Below are positions 36,898 through 47,241 of a DNA stretch of 64,000 nucleotides, in pieces (the stretch's first letter is position 1; each line of letters starts with the position of its first letter). Both the position numbers and the translations under genes were made by a program. Below the pieces are notes generated by a model. The model saw nothing but the letters and a program-made list of their open reading frames with translations, had not been told where the DNA came from and made no database searches. The stretch lies in contig JAQFVV010012511.1 of assembly GCA_028023455.1 (NCBI GenBank), positions 62,001-126,000 on the forward strand. The letters run 5' to 3'. The stretch comes from Epiperipatus broadwayi (Eukaryota; Onychophora; Udeonychophora; Euonychophora; Peripatidae).

Positions 36898-36910
36898 CTT
36901 ACTACTTAAA
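36898..36910 (+). repeat. 13 bp target duplication, right
   Basis: CTTACTACTTAAA, identical to 36550-36562. Confidence 0.75.
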
Positions 36911-36946
36911 CCATTCAATCTTTCAAATATATATATGATTAATTAT

Positions 36947-37150
36947 GTCATATTATTATTATTATTTGCGGGATATTCTGTATAGTGAAAAAGCTAAATG
37001 CTGACGTTTCAGTACAATATCAAGTAACTTTTAAGAGCGTCCTCTTTCTCAAATCATAATCAAATCATTTAGCTTTTTCATTACATGGAATATCTTGCAA
37101 ATAATAATAATAATATGACATCTTTTATCCGTGAAAATATTAGAATTAAC
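36947..37150. mobile_element. inverted repeat insertion with 12 bp target duplications
   Basis: Arms 36947-37000 and 37066-37119, 54 bp each and exactly symmetric, flank a 65 bp centre. ATGATTAATTAT occurs immediately before (36935-36946) and after (37151-37162). As in the neighbouring element there is one asymmetric extension of about 30 bp, here on the right. The centre, read on the minus strand, has a stem AAGAG-GACG-CTCTT and later GAAACGTC, words typical of degenerate hammerhead repeats. No coding capacity. Confidence 0.72.
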
Positions 37151-37314
37151 ATGATTAATTATATATCATCAAAATATTATAATTTTACAGTAGTTTACTT
37201 TTATTATTATTTAAAGATATAGCTTTTCTACTTGAAAATAACCTGCTAATTAATTAATTCTAATTTTGAATTATTCTCAGAACATCCTTAAATAATTGTT
37301 GTTTGGCTTTAACT

Positions 37315-37326
37315 ACTTTTCTTTAA
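37315..37326 (+). repeat. 12 bp target duplication, left
   Basis: ACTTTTCTTTAA, exactly repeated at 38882-38893. Confidence 0.85.
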
Positions 37327-37444
37327 TCCAAAACAAAGCAAAACTCTCCATATAGTAGTGCCATCTTGTGCTAACAAGAACAATCAATGGATGCCAGAAG
37401 GCTTGTGCATAAAAATCCCTATCTAGTGCCTACTCATCCAATAT

Positions 37445-37484
37445 CCCCAGACTAGTTTCTGGCTTGTGGCCTTCATCAGTGAGG
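37445..37484 (-). ncRNA. hammerhead ribozyme candidate, unit A
   Basis: Minus strand: CCTCA-CTGATGA-A-GGC-CACAA-GCC-A-GAAAC-TA-GTC-TGGGG. Both conserved boxes (CUGAUGA and GAAA) are exact, the cleavage triplet is GUC, and helix I forms five pairs (CCUCA with UGGGG). Helix II has three GC pairs above an A-A mismatch, and helix III only two pairs. It lies on the sense strand of the host intron. Fold and boxes strongly suggest a minimal Penelope-type hammerhead; activity is unproven. Confidence 0.75.
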
Positions 37485-37911
37485 AGCCTTGGATCTGAGA
37501 GCACTGCACCTAGATCTTAGGATCTAATGCAACCCTCCAGCACCCACCTTCTAACTCTATTTAACTACAAAACTATGAGAATAAAATTGAAAACACTATT
37601 AATATTTTCAATCCAAGCTCAATAGCTTATATAGTCATATGGGTCTGAACTCAATTCAGTACCCATACATTTTGGTGTCTTTGGCTCTTTAACAACCATA
37701 GCCACCACTATCCTATTAGGCAGGATTGGTGTTAAACCACTAAACATCACATGATCACTATCTCATACTAGCACAATAATTGTTATTAAACAATCCAAAA
37801 CAAAGCAAAACTCTCCATATAGTAGTGCCATCTTGTGCTAACATTAGTAATCAATGGATGCCAGAAGGCTTGTGCATAAAAATCCCTATCTAGTGCCTAC
37901 TCATCCAATAT

Positions 37912-37951
37912 CCCCAGATTAGTTTCTGGCTTGTGGCCTTCATCAGTAAGG
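37912..37951 (-). ncRNA. hammerhead ribozyme candidate, unit B
   Basis: Same as unit A with CCTTA in helix I and AUC instead of GUC at the cleavage triplet. The core boxes are intact. Confidence 0.65.
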
Positions 37952-38211
37952 AGCCTTGGATCTGAGAGCACTGCACCTAGATCTTAGGATCTAATGCAAC
38001 CCTCCAGCACCCACCTTTTAACTCTATTTAATTACAAAACTATGAGAATGAAATTGAAAACACTATTAATATATTCAATCCAAGCTCAATAGCTTATATA
38101 GTCATATGGGTCTGAACTCAATTCAGTACCCATACATTTTAGTGTCTTTGGCTCTTTAACAACCATAGCCACCACTATCCTATTAGGCAGGATGCTCTCA
38201 GATCCAAGGCT

Positions 38212-38251
38212 CCTCACTGATAAAGGCCACAAGCCAGAAACTAGTCTGGGG
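38212..38251 (+). ncRNA. hammerhead ribozyme candidate, unit C
   Basis: Plus strand, same layout, with CTGATAA in place of CTGATGA. Loss of this conserved G should greatly reduce activity. Confidence 0.6.
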
Positions 38252-38678
38252 ATATTGGATGAGTAGGCACTAGATAGGGATTTTTATGCACAAGCCTTCT
38301 GGCATCCATTGATTGCTCTTGTTAGCACAAGATGGCACTACTATATGGAGAGTTTTGCTTTGTTTTGGATTGTTTAATAACAATTATTGTGCTAGTATGA
38401 GATAGTGATCATGTGATGTTTAGTGGTTTAACACCAATCCTGCCTAATAGGATAGTGGTGGCTATGGTTGTTAAAGAGCCAAAGACACCAAAATGTATGG
38501 GTACTGAATTGAGTTCAGACCCATATGACTATATAAGCTATTGAGCTTGGATTGAAAATATTAATAGTGTTTTCAATTTCATTCTCATAGTTTTGTAGTT
38601 AAATAGAGTTAAAAGGTGGGTGCTGGAGGGTTGCATTAGATCCTAAGATCTAGGTGCAGTGCTCTCAGATCCAAGGCT

Positions 38679-38718
38679 CCTCACTGATGAAGGCCACAAG
38701 CCAGAAACTAGTCTGGGG
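38679..38718 (+). ncRNA. hammerhead ribozyme candidate, unit D
   Basis: Plus strand, identical to unit A in both conserved boxes, helix I, helix II and the GTC triplet. Confidence 0.75.
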
Positions 38719-38881
38719 ATATTGGATGAGTAGCCACTAGATAGGGATTTTTATGCACAAGCCTTCTGGCATCCATTGATTGCTCTTGTTAGCACAAGAT
38801 GGCACTACTATATGGAGAGTTTTGCTTTGTTTTGGATTGTTTAATAACAATTATTGTGCTAGTATGAGATAGTGATCATGT

Positions 38882-38893
38882 ACTTTTCTTTAA
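38882..38893 (+). repeat. 12 bp target duplication, right
   Basis: ACTTTTCTTTAA, identical to 37315-37326. Confidence 0.85.
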
Positions 38894-39114
38894 GTTATGA
38901 TTTTTAAAAAAAAAATTTGACACATTCATATGCACTAAACCCATCCATTATCAAGTGTCTTAAAACCCTAAGTATGGTTATTTAGTTGAAAGTTTTTGAT
39001 GATGGCATTTTACATGTAATTATATGTTGGATTATTTCCATCATCTACTTTTAATTGTTAAATGTTTTTAAAAAAATTCAAAATAAAACTTTTCAAATAC
39101 ATTCAACTATTAGC

Positions 39115-39600
39115 AATAGCATACCAAGTTAGTATATAACACAATGTTATTATTATTCTCTCTCTTCTTCAGGTGTAGTATTAACATGGCATCAAACCAG
39201 TAATCTTTAAATCTGTGAATTTGAATTTAGGATGACACTATAACCAAATCTGTAAACAAATTCTGTAAAAAGAAACAGTCAATAGAAATTTTATATACTT
39301 ATCTATGAAGGTCTTCCTGATTTCTCCATTTTTTCTTAAGGGTAAGGTTAATAAGTGATTTCCACATATTATAGATTATCGCACTAGATTAACTTGCGAT
39401 TATTAATGGAGTGCCTCTTTAATTTTTTTTCTTTTTACTTTTCCATTTCTGTCCAACATTCTTGTCTTTACTCAATCAAGCACAAGTTCATGCATGGCCT
39501 GCTATTTCAAATACATCTTTTTTGCCTCTCTAATAATTATTTTATGATCTTTTAATTGTTTATCAATGGAATTATTAGTTTCACTGATATGAGTTCTTCA
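39115..39600. repeat. left arm of a 1 kb inverted pair
   Basis: Inverted and diverged counterpart of 39650-40140. Matching landmarks include GGTTTGAT-CC near 39200, AGGAAGACCTTCATAG near 39306 (versus AGGAAGATCCTCATAG at 39942) and AAATCACTTATTAACCTTACCCTTAAG. The content is unknown; one frame of the partner arm reads DHACTYEHRLNWIKDML but matches no family I can name. Confidence 0.7.
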
Positions 39601-39649
39601 ACAATGACACGCTATTTATTTGTTTTTCAGCATCAATAAAAATACCATG

Positions 39650-40140
39650 TGAAAATAAAAGAACAAATATCGGTGAAAGTAGATGACCCATTGAAAAACA
39701 ATTAAAAAATCATAAAGTAATAATTAGAGAGAAAAAACAAACAAATATGTTTAAAATAGAAGACCATGCATGCACATATGAGCATAGGCTTAATTGGATA
39801 AAAGATATGTTGAACAGAATAAAATTTAAAGAAGCTCCCCACATGATAATAAAAAATAATCATATAAGTCAACTTATTATAATAATCCATAGTGTTTGGA
39901 AACCATTAACCTTGCTCTTAAAAAAAAAAAAAGAAAAAATCAGGAAGATCCTCATAGTTAAGTATATAAAATTTCTACTGATTGTTGCTTTTGACAAAAA
40001 GCCTAACTAGTTAGAGCATCAACTAAAATAAAGTATTCATGAAGGTAAAAGTCTGCGGTTTGATTCCTACTGTCACTTAAAAATGAGGAAGTCAATACTA
40101 CTCGAAATATTGTGTTATATAATAATCTGGGTATTATTAG
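39650..40140. repeat. right arm of a 1 kb inverted pair
   Basis: Partner of 39115-39600. It includes the tRNA-like block at 40003-40075 and ends with ATTGTGTTATATAATAA, also found inverted near 39130. Confidence 0.7.
40003..40075 (+). repeat. tRNA-derived SINE head (not a functional tRNA)
   Basis: CCTAACTAGTTAGAGCATC resembles a D arm with A box, and GGTTTGATTCC is a B box with one change from consensus. The acceptor and anticodon stems do not pair properly, so it is a tRNA-like promoter rather than a tRNA gene. A relic of the same block lies inverted near 39200. Confidence 0.45.
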
Positions 40141-41039
40141 TAACAGTTGAATGTATTTGCAAACAAATAAAGTTTGAATTTTTCTAAAAGTATTAATTAA
40201 TTAAAACTAGATAAAAGAAATAATCCAATAATATAATTACAAAATAAATATATTTGTTTAATCATTCTATTTTGCCCCAAAACTTCTGATGAGTGTTTAA
40301 TATGAGTCACTGCAAAACTTCTTTTGTAAAGACTAAAATTAGGATTTGAGATTAATTCCCATGATCCAATACAGCAACTGAAAGATTTCTGATCATTTTT
40401 ATTCTCAACATTATCATTCTATTATTTTTGTTCAATTCTGCTTTCTCAAAATTCCTATCAAAGTCATTTATTAATAATTTCACTAATAAACAGATTAATA
40501 AAGTCTAGATAGTTAAAATGCATATCTAGCTTATATATATATTCCATAATTTACTTTTATACATTCAGATTTTAATGACTATATGAAAATTTTATTAAAA
40601 AAATTCAGTGAGTTAGCATATATTCAAAGAATAAAAATTAATTACAATAAACATTATTATATAATTCCTTTGTGAAAATATTATTATGTATTCAGCAGAA
40701 AATTCAATAAGTTTGTGTAAGATTTACATGTCAAATATCAAGAATATATAACAGGATTTTTTTTTTTTACAATTACATAGCATAAGCTTGTGGTTAAAAC
40801 ACCTGTAGAGGTTCCTGTTATCGCATTTTATACGCATATTGTCGAGGTTATAGCCTCAGTAAATATTATTTACTTATGTAAATAATTATAGAAAATATAT
40901 TAGAATGCTTTGTCAAAGAAAATATGCTGTTGCCCAATAACATTTTTGGGATCCAGTTGCAGAAGATACACTGAAAAATTCTATATATATATAAAAAAAA
41001 CAAGTCTATTAATCAAGTTACAAAAAAAAAAAAATGCAT
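40141..41039. other. non-coding intronic stretch
   Basis: AT-rich. A possible second tRNA-like word set (CATAAGCTTGTGGTTAAAAC and CGAGGTTATAGCC) lies at about 40780-40850 but is too weak to call. No gene. Confidence 0.45.
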
Positions 41040-41930
41040 TTTAAAACTAATGAAAAACCATTTCATCATCATTTTCAATCCATTATCTCCAAGTTTAATC
41101 TAATTTCTTTAATCCATAACTTCTTCAGAGAAATTTCTTATCTCATCCAACCAACTTACATATTATCTCTTTCTAGATCTTTTATAATTTCCTGTGATCC
41201 AATTTAAGACTTCAATTTTTCAATTATTACCATTTCTTCTACTAACATGTTCAGCACAACTGCATTTTAGCACCTTAATTCTTTCAGTGATGTCAATATC
41301 TATTTATTTTATCACCAGTGTATTTGGTTTTTATAACTTCTTGTTCTCCCAAAATAAGCATCTGCATATTTTGCTATTAGTAAAATACATTGATTAAAAT
41401 CTTTTTTTTTTTAAGTATGAAAGTATATTTCTTTTTAATATTAAATTATTTCTATCAAAAGATTCAATCTATATCAATAACCTGATCTAAGTATTTATAG
41501 TTAACTTATTCTAATGCATTATTAGGAATCTTTATTTTCAACTTTTTTCAAGTCATTAAAGTGAATTTTAGATTGTTTTAGCATTTATATTAAGTTTAAT
41601 TTCATCTAATAATTCTTTAACATTTCCTAAAGCATTATTTGTAAAAACACCCAATCATATTCAAAATCTAAATGACTTAAGTAATCTCTATTTTTTAAAT
41701 TCTCTCAGGTTTCTAATTTAATCTGTAAAACACTTCCTGTAAAGCTATTATAAAAAGTTTTGGAGAGACTAAATCATTCTGTTGTATAATTTAACAATAT
41801 TATTTTTTCTGGTTATTGGATAGTTTTATAAATATTCAGTTGCTATCATTTCAGGTTTTGTGAAAATCCATTCAATATTACTATTATATAAACTTAAGTC
41901 CTAATATAACTCAAACAAGTGAAACAGAAA
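41040..41930 (-). pseudogene. RTE-type LINE reverse transcriptase remnant
   Basis: The minus strand carries decayed RTE-clade RT. SPKLFIIALQEVFYRLN (41707-41767) matches the block after the conserved Gln-Gly, DYLSHLDF-YDWVFL (41645-41690) corresponds to the YLNHLRFADDIVL motif with the second catalytic Asp region damaged, and NNALEYVNYKYLDQVIDID (41468-41527) matches the downstream YLGQ block. Several frameshifts. The 5' half is not contiguous; the endonuclease piece at 46.4-46.7 kb on the same strand could belong to the same insertion. Confidence 0.72.
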
Positions 41931-42953
41931 TCAAAAAAGTTTTGTGATTAAGTTCAGACAAAAATTGACAACACTTATAAACAAAAAACACCTCTAATGA
42001 TGATCAGTTTAGAATGCAAAAATTGGAAATGCTATTGGATAATATCACCTTAAAAGAAGGAGAATATCTAGAAATTTTTGTGAAGTGAATCATTTTTTTT
42101 ATTGCCAATATGTTTTTAAAACAGTTCAAGCATCAATTATAATGCACATGGACACTTCAATATGGAATTCACAGGATTTGGATTATATTGTTATCATTGA
42201 GTAATAATTTTATTATTGAAAACAGAGCCATGAGAAGATTTAAGAAAAGATTGTAAATCACTCATGAGTAAAATTCAAATGTAACTGGAAAAGAATATAA
42301 TTTGTCCAACATTTTAAAGAAAAGATAGAAAAATGTCAGAAATTAATATTAATTTTACATACAATTTTTAGTAAACTAGATGAACTATATATGGAAGTGA
42401 AAAAACAATTAATAAGGGAGAAATATAAAAAAAATCTAATAAAGACAAAGTAATAGCAAAATCTAAATTGATGCTTTAAATAAAATAAAATAATACGAAT
42501 AAAAATATTTTAAAGAATCTGAATAAGAAGATTTCAAACAGCAAATAGTGGCTGTGATAGATATGGAGCTACATTATGATAACATTTGCTAAGAAAATGA
42601 AAATAAGTTTAGAAAAAACTACTCAGTAAATTCATGAAATAACAAAATTTTCCAATACTAAGTGGGTTTGCTAAAAAATACAAATGGACAAATTATAACT
42701 CAAACAGAAAAAAAAATCAAACACTGGCGAAAAATATGTACAAAAGAGCTATTCAACAAAAATAATCAACTTTCATTTACAGAGATGTGGTCAGACTAGT
42801 CTGAACAAAAAATAGGCATTGAAAATGATGACATTGCATCAGAAATCTTATTAAAAACCTAGATAATAATAAAAAAATGACTATATTATACTAATTAATG
42901 TGGAAAACTAGACATTAGTTCATATAGGCTGAAGAAGTTAATTGATACTAATG
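41931..42953. other. A-rich stretch, possibly decayed LINE
   Basis: The plus strand is A-rich and G-poor, like the coding strand of a decayed LINE, and the plus-strand LINE block continues beyond the hAT insertion at 44.4 kb. I cannot read a conserved motif here. Confidence 0.35.
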
Positions 42954-42961
42954 GATTAAAA
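42954..42961 (+). repeat. 8 bp target duplication, left
   Basis: GATTAAAA; the right copy at 44192-44199 is GATTAAAG (7 of 8). Confidence 0.7.
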
Positions 42962-44191
42962 CAAGAGTTCCCCAACTTTTTTTGGCAGTACTCAATATTA
43001 AATATTTCACTAGACTTCAAACTTTTCATTTTAATCACTTATAATTAATAATTGAAAAAGATAAAAGGACTATGGGATATGATATTATCTTGTGCAACAT
43101 TTAATATTGAAACCTGAACTAATGAATATTAATAAAAAGCAAGAAATACTTAGTGTTTTTTTTAATTTTTGACATTTATGAATAAATATGTAAATTCAAA
43201 ATAAGTACAAATATTGAAATCACTTTATTAAACATAAAAAAGAAGTGAAAAAATCAACATATTCAGATAGAATTAAATATCAACAAAATTACAACAATGA
43301 AAGATTTTAATCAGAATTATAAAAAATAAGAATACCAAATAAATTAGCTCAGAAAATTGAATTTAATGAGATGGGTGCACTCGGTGATCTGTTAACAATT
43401 TACCTATGTCTGGTTTTAAATTAGTGAGTTGCATTCTCAAATCTCCACGTTCAGTGATATGCAATCGATGTCTGTTCTGAAGCAGGATTAAAAGTCCAAG
43501 CTGTACTACCTGCATTTCTTTTTTGGTTCAGTCACATTATTATCGTAAAAAATAAAAACTTTTATTGGCAAACAATTTCAACAGCCCCTGTGATAAAAAA
43601 AAACAAACCAATAAAGTATGTACTTACTTGAAACAGAAGATTTTTGTTCAAACTCGAATAAATAAACTGTGTCCTCTGATTTTCTTTTTTTTGAATATAA
43701 ATAATTATATTCAAAGTTCAAATCACAAATAAGTACATGTCACATCAAATAAACCAATTTATAGTATTTTATAAAAACATGACTGTACAAGACTGATAGA
43801 TTCTGCTAATATTAAATATTGTCTTGTCCCACTGTGAGCAAGTGCGAACATGCAATGGTTTTTCATGTGTGCACTTGCTTTGATATGTTCAATAAGACAA
43901 TGCGCAGACATGTTTGTGCTACATGTATTTTCATGCATTCTTACATGTGACTATCTTTTTGTTCGCAAGTTTGGTATGTAATGTGTTTTTATCAAAAAGT
44001 GTTTCAATTATTTTACTTCTTAATTAAGTACCTATTGGAATCATAGATATTTTGAAGCAACAAACAAATAGCAGTAGTAAGAAGATCTATTTTTGCTATC
44101 GTTGACGCCCAAATCTTTTTATTGAAACTATCGACCCTAGAAAAATCAAATCAACCCTGGGGATCAATATTGATCACTTTGGGAACTCTTG
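42962..44191. mobile_element. 1.23 kb non-autonomous hAT element
   Basis: It begins CAAGAGTTCCCCAACTTTTT and ends TTTGGGAACTCTTG, with inverted ends matching at 12 of 13 positions and an 8 bp target duplication with one change. No transposase frame is readable, so it is probably an internally deleted derivative. It is older than the 12.0 kb MITE, judging by the changes in ends and duplication. Confidence 0.8.
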
Positions 44192-44429
44192 GATTAAAGA
44201 AAGGAATCTTGAAACAGTATATAAACAATCATACAATATCTCTTTTACAATACACAAGCAAAAGATACTAAAAATCAATCAGTACAATGATGCAATAAAA
44301 ACAACTACCAAATTTATAAGCTGCTTTTAATGAAATTATAAAATGTGATTGCTAGATGTGCTGAGTTTTGTGTGTGTGTTATTTTACTTGGTACTATTGA
44401 AAAGGATAGAAATAGCAAAAAAAAAAAAA

Positions 44430-44850
44430 AAATCTATATGCATTTTATTGATGCATAACAAGGCCGCTGATTCACTGAATCATTCTACAATAAAGAATGT
44501 TTTTAGAAAAGTGATCTTATTAATGGATATCTAAATGTTCTTATTAGGAACCTTTATAAGTCACTATAAGCTATAGTAAAAACAGGTTATGATGAAACAG
44601 GCAGGTTTCACACTGGTAAAAAAGTTAAAAGTGTCATATTGTTACTCAGCCTATTCAGTCAAATATGTAATGAAGAAAGATTAATTGAATGAAAACAAAT
44701 ATGAATTCAGAATTGCTAGAAGAAATATCAAACATCTTATTTATATAGATAACATCTAATTTATAAAATACTTGAAGATTCTTATTAAAATGATGAACTT
44801 AAAGATGGGAATAAAAATGAGTATAAAAAGAAACAAAGACACCATCAGTT
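44430..44850 (+). pseudogene. BovB/RTE-like LINE reverse transcriptase remnant
   Basis: The plus strand, in three frames, reads DSLNHSTIKNVFRKV (after the first catalytic Asp block, 44445-44510), VKTGYDETGRFHTGKKVKS (44583-44632) and EFRIARRNIKHLIYIDN (44702-44755). The last matches the IARRNINNLRYADD block of BovB-type LINEs, with Ala-Asp-Asp altered to Ile-Asp-Asn. It is interrupted by stops and is not functional. BovB-like elements are known for horizontal spread among animals, but this fragment alone cannot show transfer. Confidence 0.7.
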
Positions 44851-46389
44851 TTTACTTTATTAGATTTTTCATTAACAACTAAGAATCTAGCAATGAAAAA
44901 TTCATTATAATTGGATATTGGGAAAGTTACAATAAAAAATCTAGTGAACATTTTTTAAAATGTAGGGTACTATATTTAAAAATGCCAATCAGATGTATTC
45001 AGACAATGATATTTCCTGAGACTACTTCATTATCCATATAAGGAATTAGTGATGCTTTTGTATTGTGACACTGACAAAGAATTTTAAGAATAAGAAAGAT
45101 ATCAAGAAAATTAAGCAAATCAATATATTTGGAGTACAAAGTCCAGGTTAAAATTATCTTATTTTGATAATTCATTAGATTGTTGATGAACAACAAATGG
45201 ATTCTACTATAATAGAGACTGAACCAGAAGCCTGAAAAACTAAACAGATAACAGATCATTCTGAGAAATAGAATTTTTATAATTGCCAGAAGTCAATGTT
45301 GATTAAACAATAATTAATATTATATTACATCCTATTATGGATGACTTGTGACAGAAAAGTGTGAGTTGCATGATTTAATTATTATCTATTATGTTTAGAC
45401 TTTAATTGAGAGATTGGATAATAGAATAAATAAAACAATATATTATTTACTGAAAAAAATAAAAATAAATAAAGCTTAAAATAAATTGATATCCAAGCTT
45501 AATAATTTCATCTAGAAATTAAAATTGTAACAAAAATATATTAAATAGATTGTAAAAAAAAATAAAAAAATAAAGCACAAATAAACAACTTGACATCCAA
45601 GCATTACAATCTCATTTAGAAATAAAAATTAGAATTTCTAACAAAAATATATATTTTCTCAAACAAAGAAAATTACAATAATGAGAAACACAATATTATC
45701 TCAGTCAATTCCAAAATCATATCTAAGATCACATTATTAGTTAACACAATTTTGGTAGTAGATATGTGATCTTCTCACATTAGCATTTAAATGAATTAAA
45801 ATTCATCATTGGTAATAAAAACATTTAAATGCTGTTTATTAATTCATTGTAAAAATAACATATGTTATATATAATAGCCAAATTCTGAAATGTAAACTAT
45901 GATAATACAAAGATAATTTTTTCAAATAATTCAATATATAATACAATAAAATCATTTTCAAATAGTTCAATATATAAGACAATACAATAATATTATTACT
46001 TAGTGAACATCAAATCGGTGCAAACTTTTATTTAGTATTAATCTCTTTTAAAATATAATTCCCAAACACTTTCTTTTCAACACAGAATGGTATTTTTATA
46101 TGCAAGAAACAATTTTGAAAGTAAAGATAGTACATATTTTCAAACTATTCTACTATCCCAGGATAATTATACAGTTTATAAAAAAAAAATTACCATTAAA
46201 ATCTTTTTTTAAAAAATATTTTATCTTTAAAAAATTTACTTCAATTTTATCTCTCTCCTTTAGATAATTGAGTGTGTATTTTATTACGTATATGGTATAA
46301 AACTGTGACAATTAACAGATATAAAACTGCATATGTATAATTTGATCATGGATTAATATTTATCACACAAGCCAATCAAAATTTACTTT
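44851..46389. other. intronic stretch, no gene recognised
   Basis: This may contain further decayed LINE sequence continuing from 44.85 kb on the plus strand, but no conserved block is readable after about 44860. Confidence 0.4.
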
Positions 46390-47050
46390 TATCATCAAGA
46401 GTTTTCTGTGTGTAAATTTTCTTCTTTGATTTTTAAAGCATGTATTCATTATCACCATATAATTTCCCCTACATATTCACACCAATCTTTCACCTCTTCC
46501 ATTTCTTACCCATAAGCCATAATTTCCTACAATTTTATCATTTCTTCCCTGTTATATTGCAATATCATTAGCCTTATTACTATTGTACAACTATTTTTAT
46601 AATGTTTTTCTGTTTCTTCAAAGATATTTTCTATTTCATTATCATAACGATCAACTTAGCAGATATAAATGAATCATCATCAAATTTCTTGGAACTACTT
46701 TCAGTGTAAATCAAAAACAATCAACAATGTATTATTAAAGAAGTGCTATTTACAATAGTATCTTTGGAGGGAGTGGTCTACAATAATATCTACACCATTA
46801 CATCTATTTCTATATTCTTAGAATGCAAATCTCCTATACTTTCACTTTTTTTCCTCACAAAGTTTGAATAAATAACTACTCCATTTCATCTCTGATAACA
46901 AATTGCTATCTTTTTGGCTTATTCACAATCCAAATAGTATAATTACTTATTCTTACAATAAAATTAATTCCAATGATTCTGAATAATTAATAGCAACTGG
47001 ATTAATATCCTCAATTCTATAAATAATTATTCTGTTGAAATAGTTTTCTA
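46390..47050 (-). pseudogene. LINE endonuclease-domain remnant
   Basis: On the minus strand at about 46411-46540 the frame KIVGNYGLWVRNGRGERLV, a stop, then NTCFKNQRRKFT matches the end of the apurinic-type endonuclease domain of RTE/BovB LINEs (pattern GKYG-GERN-RGERL... NT-F--...-TW). The N-terminal part towards 47050 is poorly readable. It ends about 100 bp short of the host exon. Confidence 0.65.
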
Positions 47051-47146
47051 TTTATTTTTCCCATAAATAATAAACAAACAAACAAATAAAAATTAAATAA
47101 ATTAATATTTAAAGCTTTGAAAATAAAAAATAAATGAATCTCATAC

Positions 47147-47241
47147 CTGTTCAGGATGACTAAGTGTAGGAGACTGAGATGCGTAACTTATTTTAGAAAC
47201 AGATCTCATAGGTGGTCGTTTTAAAGACATTTGACTGCCAG
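47147..47241 (-). CDS. internal 95 bp coding exon of the unidentified gene
   Basis: On the minus strand a T-rich tract and AAG (intron end) precede CTGGCAGTCAAATG, and the exon ends GAACAG before GTATGA. The 95 bp hold two bases completing a Ser codon and 31 codons: GSQMSLKRPPMRSVSKISY, then ASQSPTLSHPEQ. Phases fit on both sides: 1 nt carried over from the upstream exon and phase 0 into the exon at 27185. The peptide is basic and Ser-rich, in keeping with a disordered tail. The intron that follows is 19,961 bp. Confidence 0.75.

Larger units (their letters stand above)
37327..38881. mobile_element. inverted tandem array of a 467 bp hammerhead repeat
   Basis: The insertion consists of one full unit (37327-37793) and a 400 bp partial unit (37794-38193) in one orientation, then a 176 bp partial unit (38194-38369), one full 467 bp unit (38370-38836) and 45 bp of another (38837-38881) in the opposite orientation. 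A perfect 12 bp duplication ACTTTTCTTTAA flanks the whole array, showing a single insertion event. Each large unit carries one hammerhead-like motif, and the two halves point outward. Units are nearly identical to each other, so this is among the youngest insertions in the window. There is no coding frame, so it must be mobilised in trans, plausibly by a Penelope-like enzyme. A further copy starts at about 63726. Confidence 0.92.

Noticed and set aside
37327-38881. assembly artefact (fold-back read)
   Set aside because: The halves differ in length and truncation points, carry different substitutions in their hammerhead cores, and a target duplication flanks the block.
40003-40075. functional tRNA gene
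   Set aside because: A and B boxes are recognisable, but the stems do not pair; called SINE-like instead.
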